Below, in pieces: positions 17,991 to 26,205 of a stretch of DNA of 64,000 nt (positions are counted from its first letter, which is position 1; every line of letters begins with the position of its first letter). Below the pieces are notes generated by a model. The model worked only from the letters and a program-made list of their open reading frames with translations, did no database searches and was not told the origin of the DNA. The DNA comes from Tolypothrix bouteillei VB521301 (GTDB taxonomy: Bacteria > Cyanobacteriota > Cyanobacteriia > Cyanobacteriales > Nostocaceae). Made by a program: the position numbers and the translations under genes. Where the stretch lies: NCBI RefSeq assembly GCF_000760695.4, contig NZ_JHEG04000001.1, positions 8,097,123-8,161,122 on the forward strand, given 5' to 3'.

Positions 17991-18839
17991 TTAAACTCCA
18001 CTATAAATACTAAACCCACCGTCTACCGGCACGACTACCCCGTTGACAAAACTAGAACCATCACTGCACAACCAAATTAAAGTACTGAGTAATTCGTTTG
18101 GTTCTCCAAAACGCCCCACTGGGGTATGGTCAATAATTTTTTGCCCGCGAGCTGTTAAACTTCCATCGGAATGTACTAATAAATCTCGATTTTGCTCTCC
18201 AATAAAGAAACCAGGTGCGATCGCATTGACTCTCAGCCCAGCTCCATATTTTTGAGAAAGCTCTACAGCCAGCCATCGAGTCAAGTTATCTATCCCTGCT
18301 TTAGCGGCTGAGTACCCAACTACGCGACTGATAACGCGTGTAGCGGACATAGAAGAAATATTGACAATAGAACCGTAGGGTTGATTACCCGTTCCATTTC
18401 TTTCGATCATTGCTTGACCAAATACTTGGCACGGTAGTAAAGTTCCTATTAAGTTGAGGCTAACCACTTCCTCAAAAGCTTCATGTGGCATATCAAAAAT
18501 AGTTGCATCTGCATGAATTGTGGCGGCGGGAACATTCCCCCCAGCCATGTTTACCAAGATGTCTATTTGACCCCACTCCTTTAAAATGGCAGTTTTGGCT
18601 ATTTCTAACTGAGAGCGATCGCAAACATCTGCCAGCACAGCCATGCTTTCTCCACCGCTAGCCGCAATTTCAGCCACAACCGCACTCGCTCGTGCTTCAT
18701 TGCGACCCAGAACAGCGACTTTTGCTCCAGCGAGAGCTAAACCTCTTGCCATCGCCCCACCCAGCACGCCTGATGCTCCGGTGACCACCGCTACTTGGTC
18801 TTTTAAGCTAAAAAGTTTATTCAAAATCAAGTCTGGCAT
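17991..18839 (-). CDS. SDR-family oxidoreductase, D-mannonate dehydrogenase (fructuronate reductase)-like
   Basis: Short-chain dehydrogenase with NAD(P)-binding TGASGVLGGAMARGLA, NMAGG, catalytic Ser in NISSMSA, and Tyr/Lys in VGYSAAKAG. It has the long insertion (about 30 residues, AATIHADATIFDMPHEAFEE) and the GGFSIYSGV end typical of SDR-type mannonate dehydrogenases of the YjmF/UxuB class. Expected reaction: D-fructuronate + NAD(P)H gives D-mannonate. It starts three bases after uxaC, with its GGAGG box inside the uxaC 3' end, so translation is coupled. Confidence 0.87.
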   Translation of the reverse strand: MPDLILNKLFSLKDQVAVVTGASGVLGGAMARGLALAGAKVAVLGRNEARASAVVAEIAASGGESMAVLADVCDRSQLEIAKTAILKEWGQIDILVNMAGGNVPAATIHADATIFDMPHEAFEEVVSLNLIGTLLPCQVFGQAMIERNGTGNQPYGSIVNISSMSATRVISRVVGYSAAKAGIDNLTRWLAVELSQKYGAGLRVNAIAPGFFIGEQNRDLLVHSDGSLTARGQKIIDHTPVGRFGEPNELLSTLIWLCSDGSSFVNGVVVPVDGGFSIYSGV

Positions 18840-18842
18840 TCA

Positions 18843-20276
18843 TCATTCCTCCATTTCATTCAACTTGTAAGCAGTTTTGGCAAGGTCATAAGCTAAAGCA
18901 CGAGCCATCTCATAGCCATCTTCTTCCTCAACCAATCCACGGGTGACCAATCCAGCTATCCAGTTACAAGCGACACGCCGCCAGACAGCGTGACGTGCGG
19001 GAATGGAAACAAAAGCGCGTGTATCATCGTTAAACCCTGCTGTATTGTAAAGCCCAGCCGTTTCCATGACCAGATTAAAGTAGCGCTCCATACCATTAAC
19101 GCTATCGTGAAACCACCAAGGTGGACCGAGCAAGACTGCGGGATAATGACCTGCTAGAGGAGCTAATTCCCGGCTATAAGTGCTTTCATCCAATCCAAAC
19201 AAGATTAAATGAAAGTGTTGATTGTTACCATAGGCTTGCAACAGAGGGCGCAGATTTTTAGTCCACTCTATTTTTAATGGAATATCAGCACCTTTGTCTG
19301 ACCCAAAGCGCTCGAAGATATCGGGGTTATGGTTACGCATAATCCCGCAATGCATTTGCATCACCAAACCATCTTCCACACTCATACGAGCCATTTCCAG
19401 AAACATATGACCCGTAAAACGCTCTGCGTCACCTGGATTTAGCTTGTTAGTTAATGCTCTGGTAAAAATAGTTTCTGCTTCTTGGTGGGAAAGACGCGTA
19501 GTATAAGGTGTAGCTGCACTGTGATCGGTAGCCGTTGCACCCATTTTTTTAAAGAAAGCCCGACGTTCTTCTAGAGTTTGTATAAAAATGGCATAAGTGT
19601 TAATTTCTCGTCCTGCGATGCTTTCTAGCTTGGTGAGATTTTCGCGCCAACCAGGAGTGTCTGGGTTAACCACTGCATCTGGTCGAAAAGTAGGTTTGAT
19701 CTGCGTAAAACCTTCTGCGTGCAACGATTGATGCTTCTCAAGGCGATCGCTTGCTGCATCAGTGGTACAAAGCACTTCAATGTTAAAGCGTTTGAATAAA
19801 GCACGCGGTGAAAATGCTGGTAATGCTAACTGCTCTGTTAAATAATCGTAGATATACCCAGCATTACGAGCATTTAAAGGCTCATCCACTCCAAAGACAT
19901 TAGTCAATTCGTCTTTCAGCCACAAGCCTGATGGAGTCCCCCGGAATAAGTAAAAATGTTCGGCAAAAAGTTGCCAAATTTTGCGGTAGTCGGTTTCTAC
20001 AGGCGAACCATCACTCGTAGGTATACCCAAAGCTTGCAAAGGTATACCCCGACTGTAGAGCATGCGGAAAATGTAATGATCGGGGATAAGAAATAGTTCT
20101 GTCGGCGATCCAAAACGGGCGGTTGGATCGGCTAACAAGGCTGGATCTACGTGACCGTGAGGACAGACTAAGGGTAGAGCAGATATACTTTCAAAAAATT
20201 GATGGGCTAGTCGTCTTTGAATCGGTTCTGGATCGAAGCAACGATTGGGAGATAGAGTCCATTTTTTAGTCAACAT
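18843..20276 (-). CDS. uxaC: Uronate isomerase
   Basis: Amidohydrolase-fold isomerase that converts D-glucuronate to D-fructuronate (and galacturonate to tagaturonate). The N-terminal metal motif PHGHVDP (His40, His42) and the ADPTARFGSPTELFLIPDHYIFRMLYSRG block are diagnostic. LGPPWWFHDS and the C-terminal FVSIPARHAVWRRVACNWI also fit. 477 residues is normal. It is the first gene of the uxaC-SDR-larA operon. The 83-base gap to the upstream regulator gene is largely a heptamer repeat array. Confidence 0.96.
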   Translation of the reverse strand: MLTKKWTLSPNRCFDPEPIQRRLAHQFFESISALPLVCPHGHVDPALLADPTARFGSPTELFLIPDHYIFRMLYSRGIPLQALGIPTSDGSPVETDYRKIWQLFAEHFYLFRGTPSGLWLKDELTNVFGVDEPLNARNAGYIYDYLTEQLALPAFSPRALFKRFNIEVLCTTDAASDRLEKHQSLHAEGFTQIKPTFRPDAVVNPDTPGWRENLTKLESIAGREINTYAIFIQTLEERRAFFKKMGATATDHSAATPYTTRLSHQEAETIFTRALTNKLNPGDAERFTGHMFLEMARMSVEDGLVMQMHCGIMRNHNPDIFERFGSDKGADIPLKIEWTKNLRPLLQAYGNNQHFHLILFGLDESTYSRELAPLAGHYPAVLLGPPWWFHDSVNGMERYFNLVMETAGLYNTAGFNDDTRAFVSIPARHAVWRRVACNWIAGLVTRGLVEEEDGYEMARALAYDLAKTAYKLNEMEE

Positions 20277-20302
20277 ATTTTTTTAGTTATTGGTCAAGTG
20301 TC

Positions 20303-20372
20303 ATTAGCAATTAGCAATTAGCAATTAGCAATTAGCCATTAGCAATTAGCCATTAGCCATTAGCCATTAGCC
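20303..20372. repeat. STRR heptamer array, 10 units of ATTAGCA/ATTAGCC
   Basis: Ten in-register heptamers lie between uxaC and the LacI-type gene. The array runs into the coding region: the last residues (Met-Ala-Asn-Gly) and the stop codon of the regulator at 20360 are encoded by repeat units. Confidence 0.9.
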
Positions 20373-21394
20373 ATTAATTCCGCACTGCTACCCCGTTGTA
20401 CGAGAAAAGGAGATAAAACGAGATTTTCTACATTTTTTTCTTGTAATAAATCAAGTAGCATTTGCATGGCAGAGCGACCAAGTTCTAACATGGGTTGGCA
20501 AACTGTCGTCAGTGGTGGGGTAACGTAACGAGACAGCGCAATACCATCAAATCCAACTAGGCTTAAATCTTGCGGTATTGAAATACCTAATTCCTGACAG
20601 GCAAGCATTGCACCAACTGCTACCATATCGTTATAACAAAAGATGCCGGTGACCCCAGTCTTGAATAGTTCGGGTAGCAGTTGTTGAGCGATCGCGACAT
20701 CGTCGGTTCTACCATGTTCTTCATCACTCAATGCAACCCAGTCGGTCTTTGGCAATACACCCGCTTCCTTCAGCGCTATGCGATATCCTTCCAAGCGCTG
20801 GTGGTTCGATCGACTGCGATCGCCCACCCCCAGGTATCCAATGGAGGTATGTCCGAGACTCACAAGATGCTCTACAGCCAATCGAGCACCCAAAAAGTCG
20901 TCTATTGTAACAATATGAAACATTTCGGGCAGTTCTTGAGTTTGGCTGTTGAGAAAAACTATTGGTACGGCAATTTGTGCGAGTTGTTGTGTATGATGTT
21001 TGCTGATTCTTGAATCGGCTACCAATATACCGTCTACCCTACGGCGATGAAAACTGTCAATAGCTGCTAATTCCTGCTCAAAATCTCGGTGTGAAGTACT
21101 TAACAACACACTCAAGCCCGCCGATCTCGCTACCTGTTCTATTCCTTCGACCACCTCCGCAAAAAAGGGATCTGCTATTGAAGTCACTACAACTCCAATG
21201 GTATTCGTGCGTTTATTTTGCAGGCTTTGAGCAACAGCATTAGGAACATAGTTCATTTCCCGCGCTATTTTCTTAATTTCCTCTCGTACCTGGGGGCTAA
21301 TGAGAGAGTTATCTCGCAATGCGCGTGAAACCGTGGAATGAGAAACGCCTGCTCTTCGAGCAATATCTTCAATGGAAATTTTTCGTTTGCTCAT
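20360..21394 (-). CDS. LacI-family transcriptional regulator
   Basis: 344 residues. The N-terminal LacI helix-turn-helix is SIEDIARRAGVSHSTVSRAL, with hinge helix NAVAQSLQNKRT. The periplasmic-binding-protein-like effector domain is complete to LVGFDGIALSRYVTPPLTTV. It is divergent from gluconokinase, and a 20-bp perfect palindrome sits between them. It probably represses uxaC-SDR-larA, gntK and the inositol oxygenase gene until a sugar-acid effector binds. The C-terminal MANG and the stop lie inside the STRR array, so the original end was probably replaced or extended by the repeat. Confidence 0.93.
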   Translation of the reverse strand: MSKRKISIEDIARRAGVSHSTVSRALRDNSLISPQVREEIKKIAREMNYVPNAVAQSLQNKRTNTIGVVVTSIADPFFAEVVEGIEQVARSAGLSVLLSTSHRDFEQELAAIDSFHRRRVDGILVADSRISKHHTQQLAQIAVPIVFLNSQTQELPEMFHIVTIDDFLGARLAVEHLVSLGHTSIGYLGVGDRSRSNHQRLEGYRIALKEAGVLPKTDWVALSDEEHGRTDDVAIAQQLLPELFKTGVTGIFCYNDMVAVGAMLACQELGISIPQDLSLVGFDGIALSRYVTPPLTTVCQPMLELGRSAMQMLLDLLQEKNVENLVLSPFLVQRGSSAELMANG

Positions 21395-21412
21395 TTGCTA
21401 TACTTAAATTTT

Positions 21413-21432
21413 TCATGCACACGTGTGCATGA
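21413..21432. promoter_or_regulatory. LacI-family operator in regulator/gluconokinase intergenic region
   Basis: Perfect 20-bp palindrome TCATGCACACGTGTGCATGA with a central CG, as in LacI/GalR-type operators. It lies 18 bases before the regulator start, so it can give autoregulation, and about 50-70 bases before gluconokinase. The core recurs at 22032 and 22076. Confidence 0.85.
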
Positions 21433-21485
21433 TTGTATATTATACTAAAATTTAGTGAATGCGATCGACTACCAATTACAAATCC

Positions 21486-21971
21486 ATGATCGTTATTTTA
21501 ATGGGTGTTTCAGGAGTTGGCAAAACCACCATAGGAAAACTGCTAGCAGAGTCTTTACAGTGGGAATTTAGTGACGCCGATAATTTCCATTCTTTAGAGA
21601 ATGTGGAGAAAATGCGACGCGGTATCCCCTTAAGTGACACCGATAGAAAACCTTGGTTGCAAGATTTGCAGGCAGCTATCAAACACTGGTTGCAAGACAA
21701 TAAGAATATGGTGTTGGCTTGTTCTGCATTAAAAGACAGTTACCGCCAATTTCTGATCTTAGATAGCGAACGCACCAAACTCGTGTACCTCAAGGGGTCT
21801 TACCAGTTGATTCAACAGCGATTGCACGAGCGTCAAAATCATTACATGAGTGAAAAATTGCTAAACACTCAGTTTGAGACTCTAGAAGAGCCATCAGACG
21901 CTATACACGTGGAGGTGAGTGCGCCCCCTCAAGTCATTGTACAAAACATTAGAACGGCTTTGGGAATTTAG
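21486..21971 (+). CDS. gntK: Gluconokinase
   Basis: Phosphorylates D-gluconate with ATP to 6-phosphogluconate, which enters the oxidative pentose phosphate pathway. P-loop GVSGVGKTT near the N-terminus, DADNFHSLENVEKMRRGIPL (substrate loop), CSALKDSYR and YLKGSYQLIQQRL are GntK-type signatures. 161 residues is standard. The ATG at 21486 matches the family start (MIVxMGVSG); an in-frame ATG nine codons upstream is possible. It lies divergent from the regulator and upstream of the inositol oxygenase gene. Confidence 0.95.
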   Translation: MIVILMGVSGVGKTTIGKLLAESLQWEFSDADNFHSLENVEKMRRGIPLSDTDRKPWLQDLQAAIKHWLQDNKNMVLACSALKDSYRQFLILDSERTKLVYLKGSYQLIQQRLHERQNHYMSEKLLNTQFETLEEPSDAIHVEVSAPPQVIVQNIRTALGI

Positions 21972-22031
21972 GCAATTTTTGTCCAAAGTCCAAACAGAGT
22001 GCGATCGCTCGTAAAAAAACTTAATGCACGC

Positions 22032-22051
22032 TTTTGCACACGTGTGCAAAA
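22032..22051. promoter_or_regulatory. LacI-family operator 1 upstream of inositol oxygenase
   Basis: Perfect 20-bp palindrome TTTTGCACACGTGTGCAAAA, sharing its 14-bp core with the site at 21413. It lies about 70-90 bases before the preferred MIOX start. This argues against using an ATG at 22024 as the start. Confidence 0.85.
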
Positions 22052-22075
22052 ATAAAAATAAGCAAAAAACAGTTT

Positions 22076-22091
22076 ATGCACACCTGTGCAT
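22076..22091. promoter_or_regulatory. LacI-family operator 2 upstream of inositol oxygenase
   Basis: ATGCACACCTGTGCAT, palindromic except for the central pair. Its centre is 42 bases (four helical turns) from the site at 22032, so both would face the same side of the DNA. Confidence 0.8.
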
Positions 22092-22122
22092 TTTAATTAG
22101 AACTCGAAAGTGCATTTCACAA

Positions 22123-23043
22123 ATGAACTTCAAAAGTAGCGAAGGTATGTCTCAAACTCTAAATAATTCCATCGAACTCTCTCAAAACAATCCCTTACAT
22201 TCGTTAGAAGAATGGGAAGAAGATTTACTTAACCGCTATCCCGATCCGCATAGCATAGTTAAGGAAGGCAAAACGACTCAAGAGTATAGGAATTATGAAA
22301 CCCCTACTAGAGATACAGTCAAAGAGTTCTATCGGTTAAATCACATTAACCAAACATATGACTTTGTCTTGCACCAAAAAGCAGAATTCCTGAAGTTTGA
22401 TAACAAAGAAATGGCTGTTTGGGATGCAGTCGAATTTTTGAATCAATTAGTGGATGATTCAGATCCCGATACAGATTTAGATCAATTACAGCATTTGTTG
22501 CAAACCTCGGAAGCTATTCGCGCTGATGGTCATCCTGATTGGATGGTACTAACAGGCTTCTTGCACGATCTGGGTAAGGTTCTGTGTCTGTTTGGGGAAC
22601 CTCAATGGGCTACTGTAGGCGATACCTATCCCGTTGGTTGTGCATTCTGCGATAAAATTGTTTTTTCTGAATTTTTTCAGGAGAATCCCGATTCCAATAA
22701 CCCGAAATACAATACTAAATATGGTATTTACAAGCCTAATTGCGGGTTAAGTCAAGTCCATATGTCCTGGGGACATGATGAATATTTCTATCACATGATG
22801 AAACCCTATTTACCCGAACCTGCATTGTACATACTTCGCTATCATTCTTTTTATCCCCAACACCGAGAAAACGGTTACGAGCATTTGATGGATGAACGCG
22901 ATCGCCAAATGTTTAAATGGGTGAAGTTATTCAATCCCTACGATTTGTATTCAAAAAATCCCAATCCTCCAAATTGGCAAGAACTCAAACCCTATTATGA
23001 AGATTTAGTGGCTAAGTATTTACCTGCAACATTAAAGTTTTAA
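22123..23043 (+). CDS. Inositol oxygenase (MIOX)
   Basis: Di-iron oxygenase that cleaves myo-inositol with O2 to D-glucuronate. The HD-like fold has its ligands in order: His in RADGHPDWM, His-Asp in GFLHDLGK, His in MSWGHDEYFYHM, His in LRYHSFYPQH and Asp in LFNPYDLYSK. The N-terminal region (YRNYE...VKEFYRLNHINQTYDFV) also matches eukaryotic MIOX. Start: ATG 22123 or ATG 22147, because the operators occupy 22032-22091. It is next to gluconokinase and the glucuronate genes, which fits the first step of inositol catabolism. MIOX is uncommon in bacteria. Confidence 0.93.
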   Translation: MNFKSSEGMSQTLNNSIELSQNNPLHSLEEWEEDLLNRYPDPHSIVKEGKTTQEYRNYETPTRDTVKEFYRLNHINQTYDFVLHQKAEFLKFDNKEMAVWDAVEFLNQLVDDSDPDTDLDQLQHLLQTSEAIRADGHPDWMVLTGFLHDLGKVLCLFGEPQWATVGDTYPVGCAFCDKIVFSEFFQENPDSNNPKYNTKYGIYKPNCGLSQVHMSWGHDEYFYHMMKPYLPEPALYILRYHSFYPQHRENGYEHLMDERDRQMFKWVKLFNPYDLYSKNPNPPNWQELKPYYEDLVAKYLPATLKF

Positions 23044-24053
23044 ACATCTGTCGGTAGCAGAAACAAGGATTAACAAATATGGAACATAAATCAGTTCGTT
23101 CCCTCAACAAATAGGTCATGATGCTGGGACTATATACGCGAGCGCTTGAGAAAAAGTTAGTTTTTGCTAAGATTTGTTTAATGTAACAATATATTAAAAA
23201 ACTAGCTTTGGCACTTGAGTATAACAAGTCAGTGCATTTGACAAGTATAATTGGGTTAAGTCTGAAAACAAGGTAGAAGGATTTTCAGATTGAAAGCTGT
23301 ACTACAAATTCGCAGCAACCAAAATTCCAATTGAAAAGGAAATATTTACCCATTGCGCTGTTAAATTTTGTGAATGCAATTTAAGGTTAGTCTGTAAAAT
23401 TGTTAAATTAGACTCAATATGACAATTGCTGAATTGTCCCTAAGAGATGATTTATAAAGTGCAAATTCAGAATCTTTTAGGTTGAGTTGAGGAACGGGAC
23501 CCAACAAGTATACGTTCGTGTTGGTTGACACTGTTGCTCAAACCAAACTACATTATAGATTTTGCAATTTAAAAGTTACTTTATAAATAACCTGTAAATA
23601 CCCTGTTTGAAAGAAATAACATAGAGAAGGAATAGTCTTCTTGAGTTAGTGCAAGTCTTTCAAGAAAGGGAGTTTATTTTTGCACCTTTGTAGAAATAAA
23701 CTCATAATAAATTCAAAGAAAATAAAAATTTACCAATTTTATAACACAAGCTACTACGGGCTTGAGTTAAAAGCAGTAACCAGTGAATGCAATTTGGATA
23801 AGACTCGATCTCCCCTAACCCCCTTAAAAAAGACGGCTAGAGGAGGATTTAAAGGGTTGGACATTGTTACCCAAACTGTATTGAGCGCTCGTTCGGCGTA
23901 TCACACAGAGACGCTCTCGTCGCTGGCGCGACACGCTATGTGCTTTGCACATGCTACGCGATGCGAAGCTATACCCGTAAGGGCTATATGCTAACCCCAG
24001 TTGAACTCACCCGTGAGCAGTGACTGGTTTTGACATACCTCATTTAAATACAG
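23044..24053. other. 1-kb intergenic region with repeats upstream of the ABC transporter
   Basis: Contains no convincing gene. A CCAACA/TGTTGG hairpin is at 23502-23525. A CTCCCCTAACCCCCTTAAAAA string at about 23811-23831 resembles a repeat common in these genomes. From about 23885 to 23990 it is a GC-rich dispersed repeat: GCTACGCGATGCGAAGCTAT is a near match, inverted, to 1366-1390. The transporter promoter should be in the last 60 bases, where a TTGACA is seen at about 24032. Confidence 0.5.
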
Positions 24054-25073
24054 ATGAACGTGAAGAGAATTTCGCTCGCAGCTAGTCTATTAGGTCTCAT
24101 TAGCAGTACCGTTATAGGCTGTACAAAAACCTCCCAAAATGCTGAAAGTGCTATAGATGGCTTCCAAAATAGCAGCAATGTTATAGAAATTAAGGATAGC
24201 CGCCAGGATGTCAAATTGCGATCGGTTGGCGTCAGCCTTGGAGACCTGGGTAATCCCTTCTTTGTAGCTATGGGGAGGGGGTCTGAGGCAGAAGTGAAGA
24301 AAATCGGAGGTGATAATGTCAAAATTAGTGTGGTTTCTAGTGGCTTTGACTTAAATCAGCAATTCAACCAAATAGAAAATTTCGTTGCTGCTGATACGGA
24401 CGTAATTATCCTGAGTGCCGTTGATAATAGAGGAATTAAGGCAGCGATCGACAAAGCAAAACTTGCAGGAAAAATCGTCATTGCGGTAGATGCAGCCGTT
24501 GATGCAGATGTAGATGCTACTGTTAGCTCTAATAATTTACAAGCGGGAGAACTTGCTTGCCAGTATATTGGCGATCGCCTCAAAGGCAAAGGCAATGTGG
24601 TCATCCTGAATAGTATCCCGATGGACTCAGTCATTCAGCGAGTGAATGGTTGCGAGAAGGCATTATCCAAATATCCGGGTATCAAAATTCTCTCAAAAGA
24701 CCAGAACGCAGAAGGGAGTAGGGATGGAGGGCTGAGAGTGATGAGCGATCTGCTAACTACCTTCCCCAAGATTGATGCTGTTTTTGCTACAAACGATCAA
24801 AGTGGAGTTGGAGCAGACTTGGCAGCCCAGCAGGCAAGACGCAAAGAATTTTTTATTGTTGGGGTTGATGGAGGACCGGATGCAGTCAAAGCAATGACGA
24901 CCAAAGATAGTCTCTTTGTGGCAACGGCTGCTCAAGATCCAGCCGGAATGGCTCAAAAAGCTATTCGGGTAGGCAATGATATTCTGCGCGGGGAAAAACC
25001 TGAAATATCGACGATTCTGATTCCAGTGAAGTTGGTAACTCACGACAACCTAAGTAGCTATAAAGGTTGGTGA
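24054..25073 (+). CDS. Sugar-binding lipoprotein of a CUT2-type ABC transporter (copy 1)
   Basis: Periplasmic ligand-binding protein of the ribose/galactose/inositol (Peripla_BP_4, RbsB) family. It has a lipobox with Cys23 (STVIGC), then VGVSLGDLGNPFFVAMGRG, the NAADxIILSAVD-like segment and GVDGGPDAVKAM. 339 residues. It precedes a close paralogue, an RbsA-like ATPase and an RbsC-like permease in the same direction. CUT2 systems include known myo-inositol importers, which would fit the MIOX gene nearby (inference from context). Confidence 0.9.
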   Translation: MNVKRISLAASLLGLISSTVIGCTKTSQNAESAIDGFQNSSNVIEIKDSRQDVKLRSVGVSLGDLGNPFFVAMGRGSEAEVKKIGGDNVKISVVSSGFDLNQQFNQIENFVAADTDVIILSAVDNRGIKAAIDKAKLAGKIVIAVDAAVDADVDATVSSNNLQAGELACQYIGDRLKGKGNVVILNSIPMDSVIQRVNGCEKALSKYPGIKILSKDQNAEGSRDGGLRVMSDLLTTFPKIDAVFATNDQSGVGADLAAQQARRKEFFIVGVDGGPDAVKAMTTKDSLFVATAAQDPAGMAQKAIRVGNDILRGEKPEISTILIPVKLVTHDNLSSYKGW

Positions 25074-25127
25074 ACCCAATTTTTGATTTGAGATTGGAAA
25101 GTTTAGGATTTAAACTTGAGGAGCAAA

Positions 25128-26150
25128 ATGAATGTGAAAAGGATTGCAACTGTCGCTAGTGTATTAAGTATCATCAGTGGTGCTATTGTTGGCTGCACAA
25201 ATACTTCTCCAAACGATAACACCTCTACTAACACCGATACCAACACTGCTACCAATGTCAGTATAAAAAGCCAAGATAGTGGAGATGCAAAATTACGAGC
25301 TGTTGGCGTCACTCTTGGTGATTTAAGTAACCCCTTCTTTGTTCTTATGGGGAAAGGTGCGGAGAAAGAAGCGAAGAAAATCGGAGGTAATGATGTCAAA
25401 GTGACTGTAGTATCCAGTGGCTACGATTTGAACCAGCAAACCAACCAAATCGAAAATTTCGTTGCTGCTGATACTGACATCATTATCTTGAATGCTGCTG
25501 ATAGTAAAGGAATTACACCAGCAGTTGAGAAAGCAAGACAAGCAGGCAAGATCGTGATTGCAGTGGATACAGCCATTAGTGGAGAAGTGGATGCCACAGT
25601 GACTACCAATAATGTACAAGCCGGAGAAGTTGGTTGCCAATACATTGTCGATCGCCTCAAAGGCAAAGGTAATGTGGTCATCGTCAACGGTCCTCCAGTC
25701 GCCTCAGTGATCGATCGGGTCAATGGTTGCGAAAAGGTCTTGTCTAAATACCCCGGTATGAAAGTCCTCTCAAAAGATCAGAACGCCGAAGGAAGCAGGG
25801 ATGGAGGGCTGAGAGTGATGAGCGATTTGCTAACAACCTTCCCCAAGATTGATGCTGTCTTTGCTATTAACGATCCGAGCGGTGTTGGCGTAGATCTCGC
25901 AGCCAGTCAAGCAAAACGCAAAGACTTTTTCATTGTTGGAGTTGATGGTGCGCCAGAAGCGATCGAAGCGATCGCATCTAAAAACAGTCTATATGCTGCA
26001 ACTGCAACTCAAGATCCAAGAGGGATGACTCAAAAAGCGGTTGAGGTTGGCAACAACATCCTACATGGCAAAAAACCCAGCAATCCCAACATTTTAATTC
26101 CAGTCAAGCTCGTTACGCGAGAGAACGTCAGCAGCTACAAGGGCTGGTAA
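25128..26150 (+). CDS. Sugar-binding lipoprotein of a CUT2-type ABC transporter (copy 2)
   Basis: Tandem paralogue of the preceding gene, with nearly the same layout: lipobox Cys23 (GAIVGC), VGVTLGDLSNPFFVLMGKG, and a block (SKDQNAEGSRDGGLRVMSDL) identical in both. The linker after the lipid anchor is Asn/Thr-rich and differs between copies. The ATG at 25128 has TTGAGGAG a few bases before it. Having two binding proteins for one transporter could widen substrate range or be a recent duplication. Confidence 0.9.
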   Translation: MNVKRIATVASVLSIISGAIVGCTNTSPNDNTSTNTDTNTATNVSIKSQDSGDAKLRAVGVTLGDLSNPFFVLMGKGAEKEAKKIGGNDVKVTVVSSGYDLNQQTNQIENFVAADTDIIILNAADSKGITPAVEKARQAGKIVIAVDTAISGEVDATVTTNNVQAGEVGCQYIVDRLKGKGNVVIVNGPPVASVIDRVNGCEKVLSKYPGMKVLSKDQNAEGSRDGGLRVMSDLLTTFPKIDAVFAINDPSGVGVDLAASQAKRKDFFIVGVDGAPEAIEAIASKNSLYAATATQDPRGMTQKAVEVGNNILHGKKPSNPNILIPVKLVTRENVSSYKGW

Positions 26151-26205
26151 GACCATTTGGGATTTTCGGTAAAAATTATGTAACTTGTTTTTGCAAGGTC
26201 TGCTC

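Noticed and set aside
20303..20372. Heptamer array considered as a CRISPR or VNTR locus
   Set aside because: The units are 7 bp with no spacers and no cas genes nearby. This is the known STRR type.
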